This document shows, in pieces, positions 26,466 through 34,121 of a stretch of 64,000 nt of DNA; positions within the stretch are counted from its first letter, which is position 1; every line of letters begins with the position of its first letter. A model generated the notes under the pieces. It was not told the DNA's origin. It ran no database searches and was given only the letters and a program-made list of their open reading frames with translations. Where the stretch lies: the NCBI GenBank assembly GCA_949320185.1, contig CASGHK010000029.1, forward strand, positions 38,177 through 102,176, in the 5' to 3' direction. The translations under genes and the position numbers were made by a program. Origin of the DNA: an uncultured Methanomicrobiales archaeon. GTDB lineage: Archaea > Halobacteriota > Methanomicrobia > Methanomicrobiales > Methanospirillaceae.

Positions 26466-26844
26466 TCGCACCCCCCTTCTTGTCATCGAGGACAACCCCG
26501 CCGATCTACGGCTGCTTCAGGAGCTCCTCGAAGAGATGGCTCCCGGTTCATTCGATGTGCACTCTACGAGCCGTCTTGATGAGGGAATCGCCGAACTATT
26601 GAACCGGTCCTATCCAGTTGTCCTGCTCGACCTTTCTCTCCCTGATGCGCATGGTCTGAGCAGTGTCGATGCAGTCCACGAAGTGGCTCCAGATACCTCG
26701 CTCATCGTCCTGTCCGGCCTGATGAACGAGGAACTCGCAAAGCAAGTTCACGAGCGAGGTGCCTCGGCGTCATTCATGAAGGGGGAGGCGGAGATCACTG
26801 GCCTCATCACCGCCATACGTCGTCTCAGCCTCGCTTCCCTATGA
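26455..26844 (+). CDS. response regulator, receiver-only
   Basis: 129 residues. Acidic pocket LLVIEDNPADLR, acceptor Asp in VVLLDLSLPDAHG, switch LIVLSGL, but the usual KP pair is replaced by MKGEAE (Lys kept, Pro lost), as in the N-terminal receiver of the large kinase downstream. Start overlaps the preceding stop by 11 nt, so it is the third gene of the kinase operon. Confidence 0.82.
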   Translation: MAISRTPLLVIEDNPADLRLLQELLEEMAPGSFDVHSTSRLDEGIAELLNRSYPVVLLDLSLPDAHGLSSVDAVHEVAPDTSLIVLSGLMNEELAKQVHERGASASFMKGEAEITGLITAIRRLSLASL

Positions 26845-26865
26845 TGTCCACCATCTCTGAGGAAA

Positions 26866-26874
26866 TGTATAAAT
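26866..26874 (+). promoter_or_regulatory. TATA box of response regulator 26899
   Basis: ATGTATAAATCC, centred 29 nt before ATG 26899, in an otherwise GC-rich region; implies a leaderless mRNA separate from the upstream operon. Confidence 0.6.
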
Positions 26875-26898
26875 CCCAATAAGGCTTTTTATGGCCCT

Positions 26899-27357
26899 AT
26901 GAATCGAATGGGCGGTTCCGACTACGTCCACCTGCTCCTGGTCGAGGACAACGCCGGAGATGTACGTCTGGTCCGCGAAGCCCTTCGGCTCGGCGGACAT
27001 CACGCGGATATTTCGGTTGCTCGTGACGGTGTTGAAGCCCTTTCGTTCCTGCGACGACAGGAACCACATTCAAAGGCCACAAGGCCCGATCTTGTTCTGC
27101 TCGACCTCAACCTTCCGAGAAAGAATGGGCGCGAGGTGCTCTCGGAGATCAAGACTGACGCTGAACTTTGTGATATCCCGGTTGTTGTCCTGACAACGTC
27201 CTCGTCCACCGAGGACATTCTCTCCTCCTACCGATGTCATGCAAACACTTATATTATCAAGCCGGTCACCCTCGACCAATACATCGAGATGTTGCGAGGT
27301 ATCCAGGAGTACTGGACCCGCATCGCAAGGCTTCCCTCGGGATGGGGCGGAGCCTGA
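26899..27357 (+). CDS. response regulator, receiver-only (Rcp1 type)
   Basis: 152 residues. HLLLVEDNAGDVRLVREA, acceptor Asp in LVLLDLNLPRKNG, Lys in IIKPVTLDQY. Close paralogue of the regulator at 25935 (shared NGREVLSEIK, DIPVVVLT, HAN.Y.IKPV.LDQ), so a duplication is likely, but this copy has its own TATA box. No output domain. Confidence 0.88.
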   Translation: MNRMGGSDYVHLLLVEDNAGDVRLVREALRLGGHHADISVARDGVEALSFLRRQEPHSKATRPDLVLLDLNLPRKNGREVLSEIKTDAELCDIPVVVLTTSSSTEDILSSYRCHANTYIIKPVTLDQYIEMLRGIQEYWTRIARLPSGWGGA

Positions 27358-28056
27358 GTGTGGGGAACGAGAGTACGGAGCATTTCACCGATCACCTTCT
27401 CCTGGTGCCCGTTGATTCACCGGATTGCCTGCGTTCTCCTTGTTCTTCCTACGCCATGGCGAATGGGAGAGGGGGGCTCATTACCTCGTTCACTCTTCGG
27501 AAGAGGACGATATGTCAGAACGGTTGGTCCCGTACCTCAAGATAATAATCATACCCTGACGAGCCCATTGAGCTGAAATTCCAATAGCTTCCATCGAACC
27601 TCTCCGTGGGACTGCGTTATCCTGATCACTCAATTCTGCCGAAATACGTGAACGCACGACAACCCATTGTAAGGGTCGTAGAGCTCCTGGGGATGCGACA
27701 GATGTGCTTTTCTATGAGACCAACAAGTCTCGGATCCTCTAAAAGATTCCAAAAGAGCAACTCGTATGGTATGATAAGGCATTGTAGAAAAAATCACGTC
27801 GAGAAGTCGGCACGTGAGCAGGGCAGGTCGTCGCGAGCGATCCGAATGAACTATAGGAAGTACAAACCACGCAAAGTAGTTAAATAAGACCGCGCAAGTA
27901 TACTTCACGTCCCGTCCTGATCCCAATATCGCGTTAAATTCGAGGCTGAAATTGGAATTCAGGTCCAATCTGTTACCCAAAGTGGGAGGTACGTGGGGTT
28001 GACGACGAGCAACGTGCCCAGTGGGGTTCGAAATTCGACCCCTACGGGATCCATCC
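27358..28056. other. long intergenic stretch in the signalling island, no gene seen
   Basis: About 700 bases, noticeably more AT-rich than its surroundings from about 27,540 on. Plus-strand frames at 27,358-27,576 and 27,606-27,887 show no recognisable protein and no ribosome site. GTTAAATAAG at about 27,878-27,887 and AAGTATACTT at about 27,895-27,904 are TATA-like and could start the large kinase with a 150-nt leader. Could be a decayed gene or a long regulatory leader; I cannot tell. Confidence 0.4.
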
Positions 28057-30381
28057 ATGGAGGCGGCGATCACGGACCCTGAGGCGCTTCGAGTGCTGCT
28101 GGTCGAGGATAATCCCGGCGATGCGCGACTTGTTCGAGAGATGCTGGCGGAGATGAATACCGAACGGTACGAGACTGTTCCGGTTGGCCGTCTGGCTGAC
28201 GCGCTCCAGTTCCTGAGCGAGCAGCCATTCGACGCAATCCTGCTCGACCTCAATCTTCCGGATAGCTACGGTCTTGCTACGCTGATAAAAATCCGGTCGG
28301 TGGCACCGCATGTGCCGGTAATTGTCGTTTCTGGCCTTGCCGACGAAGAGATGGCGATCCATGCCCTCAGGGAGGGAGCATATACCTACCTCGTCAAGGG
28401 CCAGATGAACGGGTATCTCCTAAATCGATCGATCCGTTACAGCATCGAGCGTGAGCGGACCGAGCAGATCCAGCAACTGAAGCGGGCACGGGAGTATGCA
28501 GAGAATATCGTCGATACCATCCGTGAAGTCCTGATAGTCCTGGACAACCGACTGCGGATCATCTCGGCGAACCGTTCGTTCTACGAGACGTTTCAGACTG
28601 TTCCCGAGAAGATAGAAGGACGTTACGTTCACGAGCTTGCAGACCAGGTCTGGAATATTCCGGAGTTTCTCGCCCTCCTTGAACGGATATTGATGCATTC
28701 CTTCCAGCACGAAGGTCTCGAGCTCGACCATGAGTTTCCGGGCCTCGGTCGTCGGGTGATGCTGTTGAACGCTCGGTGGGTCTACGAGGAGAAAGGGGAG
28801 ACCGACCGAATATTGCTCGCAATGTCGGATATTACCGAGAGGAAACGTGCCGAGGAAGCCCTTGCGGCCGAGAAGGAGAGGCTGGCGGTAACTCTATGGA
28901 ATATCGGCGAAGGAGTCATCGTCTCGGATGTTCGAGGTTCAATTGTCCTGATGAACCGAACGGCCGAACAGCTGACCGGTTGGACAGCAGAGATGGCTAT
29001 CGGACGAGAGATCACCGAGGTATACAGAACCGAGGACGAGAGGACGCGCAAACCGTGCGCGAATCCCGTCGCCCAGGTCCTCCATCGTGACTCCCAGAGG
29101 GATCGGGGAAGACATCTTCTCCTGGTCTCCCGAGATCAGTCAGAGCACCCCCTCGGCGAGACGCTTGCACCCGTTCGTGACAGCAATGGTGATATCATCG
29201 GCGTCGTGATTGTATTCAGGGACCTGACGACCGAGCGGAGGATCGAGGAGGACCTTGCTAAGAACGAGCGACTCGAGTCGATTGGAGTTCTGGCGGGTGG
29301 GATCGCTCATGACTTCAACAATACGCTGACCGCTATCGAGGGCAACATCATCGTCGCGAAAGCCCATTTGATGGAGGATCACAAGGCGTTTGAACGTCTT
29401 GTCGAAGCGGAAAAGGCTGCCCACCGTGCGCGAAACCTGACCCGCCAACTCCTCACGTTTGCCCACGGGGGAAAGCCGATCAAAAGGGTGTTGAAACTCG
29501 GGGATCTCATTCGGGACTCAACTCTGTTTGCCCTAAGCGGGTCCACCATCCGACCGATGATGGACATCCCCGAGGATCTCTGGCCTGTCGAGGCGGACGA
29601 GGAGCAGATCAAGCAGGTCTTCCATAACCTTGTCAGCAATGCAGATCAGGCGATGCCGGACGGGGGGACGTTATCGGTTACAGCCGAGAACGTAGTGCTC
29701 GGTGACGACGAGATCCTGATGCTCCAGGGTGGGAAGTATGTACGGATCAAGGTCTCGGATACCGGGGCCGGCATCCCGAGGGAGTATGTCTCGAAGATCT
29801 ACGAGCCCTACTTCACCACCAAGCAGTTCGGAAGCGGGTTGGGTCTGACCGTTACTCATTCGATCGTCCGGAACCATGGCGGTACCATCGAGGTCGAGTC
29901 TCGCCCCGGAGCTGGTACAACCTTCATCGTGTACCTGCCGTCGAGCCACCAGTCTGTCTCTCCTGAACCAGAGACGTCGGCCCAAATGGTTGGTGGGGAT
30001 GAAAGGGTGCTCTGGATGGACGACGAGGAGATGATCAGGGAGGTTGGGAGCGAGATGCTCCAGGTTCTGGGATACCAGGGAACGTTCACCCGCGACGGGG
30101 ACGAGACGCTTGCCACTTTTGAGCGCGCCATCGCCGATGGAATCCCGTTCCAGGCGGTGATAGTGGACCTGACCACGGTGAACGGGCTGGGTGGCGTGGA
30201 GACGATCCGGCGGCTGTTCGAGATCGACCATCGGGTCAGGGCTATTGTTTGTAGCGGTTACTCGAATGATCCCGTGATGGCGAACTACCATCAGTACGGA
30301 TTTATGGGAGTACTCCCGAAACCGTTCTCACTCGAGGACCTGGATGCCCAGCTGCGTCGGGTCATCGGCGGCTCCAGCTGA
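28057..30381 (+). CDS. hybrid histidine kinase REC-PAS-PAS-HisKA-HATPase-REC
   Basis: 774 residues, soluble. N-terminal receiver (about 8-130; VLLVEDNPGDARLV, acceptor ILLDLNLPD). Two PAS domains (about 150-270, 285-400; linkers SDITERKRAEEALAAEKE and DLTTERRIEEDLAKNER). HisKA His in GGIAHDFNNTLTAIEG, N-box NLVSNADQA, G1 DTGAGIP, G2 GSGLGLTV. C-terminal receiver (about 655-770; VLWMDDEE, VIVDLTTVNG, LPKPFS). The order with receivers at both ends suits a phosphorelay. The C-terminal half resembles bacterial hybrid kinases, a hint of old transfer. ATG 28057 is chosen; an upstream GTG at 28021 adds 12 residues that do not look conserved. Confidence 0.9.
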   Translation: MEAAITDPEALRVLLVEDNPGDARLVREMLAEMNTERYETVPVGRLADALQFLSEQPFDAILLDLNLPDSYGLATLIKIRSVAPHVPVIVVSGLADEEMAIHALREGAYTYLVKGQMNGYLLNRSIRYSIERERTEQIQQLKRAREYAENIVDTIREVLIVLDNRLRIISANRSFYETFQTVPEKIEGRYVHELADQVWNIPEFLALLERILMHSFQHEGLELDHEFPGLGRRVMLLNARWVYEEKGETDRILLAMSDITERKRAEEALAAEKERLAVTLWNIGEGVIVSDVRGSIVLMNRTAEQLTGWTAEMAIGREITEVYRTEDERTRKPCANPVAQVLHRDSQRDRGRHLLLVSRDQSEHPLGETLAPVRDSNGDIIGVVIVFRDLTTERRIEEDLAKNERLESIGVLAGGIAHDFNNTLTAIEGNIIVAKAHLMEDHKAFERLVEAEKAAHRARNLTRQLLTFAHGGKPIKRVLKLGDLIRDSTLFALSGSTIRPMMDIPEDLWPVEADEEQIKQVFHNLVSNADQAMPDGGTLSVTAENVVLGDDEILMLQGGKYVRIKVSDTGAGIPREYVSKIYEPYFTTKQFGSGLGLTVTHSIVRNHGGTIEVESRPGAGTTFIVYLPSSHQSVSPEPETSAQMVGGDERVLWMDDEEMIREVGSEMLQVLGYQGTFTRDGDETLATFERAIADGIPFQAVIVDLTTVNGLGGVETIRRLFEIDHRVRAIVCSGYSNDPVMANYHQYGFMGVLPKPFSLEDLDAQLRRVIGGSS

Positions 30382-30417
30382 CACCGATCTCCTCCTCCTC
30401 ATCTCAACCGTGCCTGG

Positions 30418-30978
30418 TCAACCCATCAGGTGCGAGATAAGAATTCTCGTCCCGATTCCAATCAATACGATCCCGCCGATAACCTCCATTCTCCTTCCGA
30501 ACTGGTCGCCGAGTCTCGATCCAAGGAGTCCTCCTGCGAGGGAGATGATGAACGTCACTCCACCTATCAGAGTTGCTGGGACCAGGATTGGTTCGGCAAG
30601 GACGGCGATTCCGACTCCGACGGCAAGGGCGTCGATACTTGTTGCGAGTGCGAGCACCAGGATGAGACGGAGCGACAGATCGGCGCTTCGCTCGCTTTCC
30701 GTCCCCGAGAGGGACTCGTAGATCATACGACCCCCTATGATTGCGAGCAGAAGGGCCGCGATCCAGTGATCGGCCTGTTCGATCAGCGCGGCGAAGGACG
30801 ATCCGATATACCAGCCGGCAATCGGCATCAGGGCCTGGAAGAGCCCGAAGAAGAGAGCCATTGCCAGCACGCCTCGGACTCGCTCGGACGAACCGAGCGC
30901 CGTGCCGCGGCCGATGGAGACTGCGCACGCGTCCATGGAGAGTCCGAGCGCGACGAGGAGCACCTCGAGGAGATCCAC
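30418..30978 (-). CDS. mntP: MntP, putative manganese efflux pump
   Basis: 186 residues, six predicted membrane helices in two homologous halves. Conserved Asp motifs: GLSMDACAVSIGRG (about 13-26) and ATSIDALAVGVG (about 111-122), the marks of MntP. Exports Mn2+ in bacteria; same role assumed here. Nine nt after the DedA gene on the same strand, so probably one transcript. Confidence 0.93.
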   Translation of the reverse strand: MDLLEVLLVALGLSMDACAVSIGRGTALGSSERVRGVLAMALFFGLFQALMPIAGWYIGSSFAALIEQADHWIAALLLAIIGGRMIYESLSGTESERSADLSLRLILVLALATSIDALAVGVGIAVLAEPILVPATLIGGVTFIISLAGGLLGSRLGDQFGRRMEVIGGIVLIGIGTRILISHLMG

Positions 30979-30987
30979 TGGTCCTCC

Positions 30988-31647
30988 TCAGTGCCGTCGC
31001 AGCCTCTTGGAGAGCTGGTCCCGATACTGGCGGAGGACCTCGAGGCCGATGACTGCGAAGCTGGCGACGATGATCAGGATGATGATGATGGTCAGGTTAT
31101 CACGGACAACGGGAATGTTTCCGAAGAAGAACCCACCACCGACGAAGAGACAGATCCAGGTAACGCTACCGGCCAACTCCCACTTCGCAAACTCGACATA
31201 ATTCATATGCCCAAGACCCGAGAGGAATGGGGTGAATGTCCGGACGATCGGGACGAAACGGGCGAGAAATATGGACTTCTTTCCGTGCCGATCAAAAAAA
31301 TCCTGTGTCGACCGGACGTACTTTGGACGGATGATGCGATTATCCCAGGCGAGAATTCGGTCTCCCAGGTGACGGCCGATCCAGTAGTTCGCATGGTCAC
31401 CCCCCACAGCTGCGATGAGTAGCAACGGGATCAACACCTTGATGTCGAGGACACCGACTCCTGCGAACGCTCCAGCGACGAAGAGGAGCGAATCCCCGGG
31501 AAGAAAGGGTGTCACGACCAGGCCTGTCTCGATGAAGATGATTAGAAAGAGAAGACCATACGTCCAGGTACCGTACTCCTGGATGACTGGGAGGAGGAAA
31601 TCGTCCAGGTGCAGGATGATGTCCAGGAGCCCGATCAGTGACGACAT
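30988..31647 (-). CDS. DedA-family membrane protein
   Basis: 219 residues with about five hydrophobic segments. DedA/SNARE-associated motifs: FLPGDSLLFVAGAFAG, GDHANYWIGR, and FLARFVPIVRTFTPFLSG with the two functional Arg. The family flips polyprenyl- or phospholipids across the membrane. Start ATG 31647 was chosen over ATG 31674 because the latter lies inside the TATA box. Confidence 0.9.
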   Translation of the reverse strand: MSSLIGLLDIILHLDDFLLPVIQEYGTWTYGLLFLIIFIETGLVVTPFLPGDSLLFVAGAFAGVGVLDIKVLIPLLLIAAVGGDHANYWIGRHLGDRILAWDNRIIRPKYVRSTQDFFDRHGKKSIFLARFVPIVRTFTPFLSGLGHMNYVEFAKWELAGSVTWICLFVGGGFFFGNIPVVRDNLTIIIILIIVASFAVIGLEVLRQYRDQLSKRLRRH

Positions 31648-31670
31648 CTCATCCTGTTTTGGTCTCGATA

Positions 31671-31680
31671 CCATAAATAC
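31671..31680 (-). promoter_or_regulatory. TATA box of the DedA-mntP operon
   Basis: CGTATTTATG on the minus strand, centred 29 nt before ATG 31647, implying a leaderless transcript. Confidence 0.55.
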
Positions 31681-31747
31681 GTGGACACGGTTGCAGTTTC
31701 ACCGCGCACACCATGCAGTTCAAATAGCGGAAATCTGATGGTTCTCC

Positions 31748-32242
31748 ATGCACCTTTCGTTATGTCCGGGATTGACATTCGAGGCTGGAAGGTTCCATAC
31801 CCTGCTCGGCCCGCCCACCTGTATCGAGTCCCTCGTCCGTGAGCCGACGGTCTCCCGGTTCTCCGCTGTCTGCATCTGTCCCAAAGACTCCGTGCTGGCC
31901 GACTCTTCATCCGGTTGGGGGCATCACTGCCGGTTCGTCACGATTGGCGCCGCTCGCGATCTGATCTGGGAGCTCGCCGGCGCCCGGGAACCGCTCGTCG
32001 TTCTGGAACACGCTCCAACGCTCTTCGAAGAAGACGGAGCAGCCCTTCGCACGCTCACATACCAGATTCGTGCCCGCTCGGCTAATGCAATGGTAGTCCT
32101 CTATGCTCGCCTCCCTGATCGATTGTTTGATAGGTTGGCTCGCCTCGCCGACCGGTCGTTTGCCGTACTCGACGCACCAATGGAGCTGCCCGCCGTTTCT
32201 CGAATGCTCGTTCCAGGGCAGACCACACTCCCGCAGGTTTGA
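31748..32242 (+). CDS. RecA/KaiC-like ATPase remnant, probably inactive; last host gene before provirus
   Basis: 164 residues. The pattern (hydrophobic strand, EPLVVLEHAP like a Walker B strand, RSANAMVVLYARLPDRLF like the sensor strand) looks like a reduced RecA-superfamily core. The Walker A position reads FHTLLGPPTCIES without the GKT, so ATP binding is doubtful. No family recognised with confidence. It ends where the provirus region begins; its last codons could have been replaced on integration. Confidence 0.5.
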   Translation: MHLSLCPGLTFEAGRFHTLLGPPTCIESLVREPTVSRFSAVCICPKDSVLADSSSGWGHHCRFVTIGAARDLIWELAGAREPLVVLEHAPTLFEEDGAALRTLTYQIRARSANAMVVLYARLPDRLFDRLARLADRSFAVLDAPMELPAVSRMLVPGQTTLPQV

Positions 32243-32301
32243 ACCGATCCGGTGATCGAGGACTCTTTCTTTTAGTGATTCCCGGTCTCCTCCAATCATG
32301 C

Positions 32302-32360
32302 GATAAGAAAACCTTTTATAGAACCTTATCTTTCGCTCTACACGCCTATTACCTTATAAC
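32302..32360. repeat. repeated ACCTTNT motifs and inverted GATAAG/CTTATC upstream of integrase
   Basis: Within 60 bases: AACCTTTTAT (32310), AACCTTATCT (32322) and TACCTTATAAC (32350), plus GATAAG (32302-32307) facing CTTATC (32325-32330). The third copy overlaps the TATA box of the integrase. These could be operator or integrase arm-type sites; inference only. Confidence 0.45.
32350..32360 (+). promoter_or_regulatory. TATA box of the integrase gene
   Basis: TACCTTATAAC centred 28 nt before ATG 32383; implies a leaderless message and supports this start over the longer open frame. Confidence 0.6.
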
Positions 32361-32382
32361 TGGGTTCTGCGGACGCGTACGC

Positions 32383-33555
32383 ATGGGCCCGATCGCGCAA
32401 TTCCTCGACCAGTACCCCCGGCTCGAAACCCAGTCGGGGTACCGATCTCACCTGCTTGCATTTCTCGATTTTCAGTATGGGAAAGTGCGCGCGGGGCGGA
32501 CCGTAACCCCTCCCGAGCTCGCGCGGTATGAGCTCCTCGCGGCCGAATTCCTCGCGGGCCCCGAGGTGATCCCGGACCTGGTCCGATTCGTGAAGGCGCT
32601 AAATGAGGTCCCCCCGAACACGGCGACCCTTCGCTTTTCGGTCGTGGCCGATTGGCTCGGATTCCACGATCGCGAGATCCCGCCCCGAGACCGGCGGGCC
32701 CTGGTTACTCGCCTCCCCCGGGGTGGCACCCAAACGATCGAGGCTGACCTCGATCGCGAGGTCCTCGCCGAGATCCTCCAACAGATGGACCTGAGGGGGA
32801 GGGCGATCGCCCTCATCCTGGCCTCGTCCGGAATGCGGATCGGTGAGCTCCTGCAGGTCACTCCGAAGGATCTCAATCTGAAGACCTCCCCGGCAGAGAT
32901 CACGCTCCGAGGGTCCTATACAAAGACCGGAGCCCCCCGGGTAACGTTCATCTCGAGCGAGGCGGCCGGGGTTCTCCGGGAATGGCTCAAGGTCCGGGAC
33001 CAGGTCCGGATCCGGGCCCTCGGCCGGGGTAAGGGGTTTGCCGACCAGGGCGGCGATCGGGTCGACCGATCGGATCGGCTCTTCCCCTTCTCGTCCCGGG
33101 TGATCCGGGATGCCTGGCTCCTCGCTGTCGAGAAGTCCGGCCGGCTCGACGTCGACCCCACAACCAACCGATCAACCCTCCATCTGCATATGCTCAGGAA
33201 ATACTTTCACTCTCAGCTTAAGCTCGGGGTCCCCTCTGAGGTCGTCGAAATGCTCATGGGCCATGCCGGGTATCTGTCGGGAGCCTATCGGCGCTATACT
33301 AAGCGGGAGCTCGCCGAGCATTACCTCAAGGGGGAGCCTTACGTAACGATCCTTGTTCCCCCCGAGATCCTCGACCTCTCGGGCCGTGTCGCGGAAAAGC
33401 TCCATGCTCACTCCGAGATCCTCGAGTCGGTCGTCGCCGAGTCGGTACAGGCTAAAAATAGGCTTGCTCAGATGGAGCAACAGGTATCTATCATGCGTGA
33501 ACTCCTCTCCCCCGAGCGTATGCGGCTGGCGTACGAGAGCCTCGAGCGGGAATAG
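32383..33555 (+). CDS. int: tyrosine recombinase / viral integrase
   Basis: 390 residues. N-terminal SAM-like core-binding domain (about 1-105), catalytic domain (about 120-320), then a 70-residue charged coiled coil tail. Catalytic residues can be placed: Arg in ASSGMRIGELL, Lys in SYTKTGAPRV, His-x-x-Arg as LHMLRKYFHSQL, His in EMLMGHAGYLSGAYRRYT, with the nucleophile Tyr in GAYRRY. It drives integration and excision. Start ATG 32383 from the TATA box. Sits at the left end of the element reading inward, the usual place next to attL. Confidence 0.92.
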   Translation: MGPIAQFLDQYPRLETQSGYRSHLLAFLDFQYGKVRAGRTVTPPELARYELLAAEFLAGPEVIPDLVRFVKALNEVPPNTATLRFSVVADWLGFHDREIPPRDRRALVTRLPRGGTQTIEADLDREVLAEILQQMDLRGRAIALILASSGMRIGELLQVTPKDLNLKTSPAEITLRGSYTKTGAPRVTFISSEAAGVLREWLKVRDQVRIRALGRGKGFADQGGDRVDRSDRLFPFSSRVIRDAWLLAVEKSGRLDVDPTTNRSTLHLHMLRKYFHSQLKLGVPSEVVEMLMGHAGYLSGAYRRYTKRELAEHYLKGEPYVTILVPPEILDLSGRVAEKLHAHSEILESVVAESVQAKNRLAQMEQQVSIMRELLSPERMRLAYESLERE

Positions 33556-33589
33556 GAATCCTTTTGGAATGGCCCCTCCATCCTGTATT

Positions 33590-34111
33590 ATGACGATTCC
33601 ACGACCGTATCTCATCGCGGGGGCTCTCCTCTGTCTCGGCCTTCTTCTCTTAGGCGCGGGCTGCTGCTCCACGTCGTCGACCATCACCCCGGCGGCCGAG
33701 ACCTCCCGGCCCTATTACACGATCGCCCCGACGGCGGCCACATCCGCCCCGGTCGCGACCCTCAGCCGGATGAGCACGGCCCCGACGACGAGGGAGCCGA
33801 CCCCCGAGGCTGCGGATCTCCAGCTCACGCTTGTAAGCCATGACTGGAAGCGGACCGGGGAGAAGCCATACCAGTCGATCTATGTTGCCGGCTCTGCGAA
33901 GAATACGGGATCGAAGAAGATCAGTTCAGGATTCGTCGAGGTAAAATGGTTCGACAAGGCCCGCAATGTGCTAGGAACGTCCCTCGGCAGTGCCGATAAC
34001 CTCGAGCCCGGCGAGACCATGCGTTTCGAGATCATGTATATTGGGTCGACCCCCGCGGCCGAGGTCGACTCATACAAAATCTCGGTTGATAAACTCTATA
34101 ACTACGATTAA
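33590..34111 (+). CDS. virus-borne lipoprotein with FxLYD-like domain
   Basis: 173 residues. Signal sequence with a lipobox, LLLLGAGCCS (about 18-27), so the mature protein would start at Cys and be lipid-anchored outside the cell. A Thr/Pro-rich stalk (about 28-75) follows, then a beta domain (about 80-170) with YVAGSAKNTGSKKISSGFVE and NLEPGETMRFE, typical of the FxLYD family of archaeal and bacterial lipoproteins. It reads in the same direction as the integrase, 34 nt behind it, opposite to all virion genes, so it is likely expressed in the lysogen. A role in superinfection exclusion or host surface change is plausible but unproven. Confidence 0.8.
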   Translation: MTIPRPYLIAGALLCLGLLLLGAGCCSTSSTITPAAETSRPYYTIAPTAATSAPVATLSRMSTAPTTREPTPEAADLQLTLVSHDWKRTGEKPYQSIYVAGSAKNTGSKKISSGFVEVKWFDKARNVLGTSLGSADNLEPGETMRFEIMYIGSTPAAEVDSYKISVDKLYNYD

Positions 34112-34112
34112 T

Positions 34113-34121
34113 CCCTTTTTT
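34113..34121 (+). terminator. poly-T terminator after the lipoprotein gene
   Basis: CCCTTTTTT directly after the TAA, at the meeting point with the leftward virion operon. Confidence 0.5.

Noticed and set aside
30430..31422. 330-codon plus-strand frame over mntP and DedA
   Set aside because: Antisense to two recognised membrane proteins; highly acidic mirror of hydrophobic codons.
33353..33589. N-terminal extension of the lipoprotein frame
   Set aside because: It overlaps the integrase in another frame; the signal peptide begins at ATG 33590.
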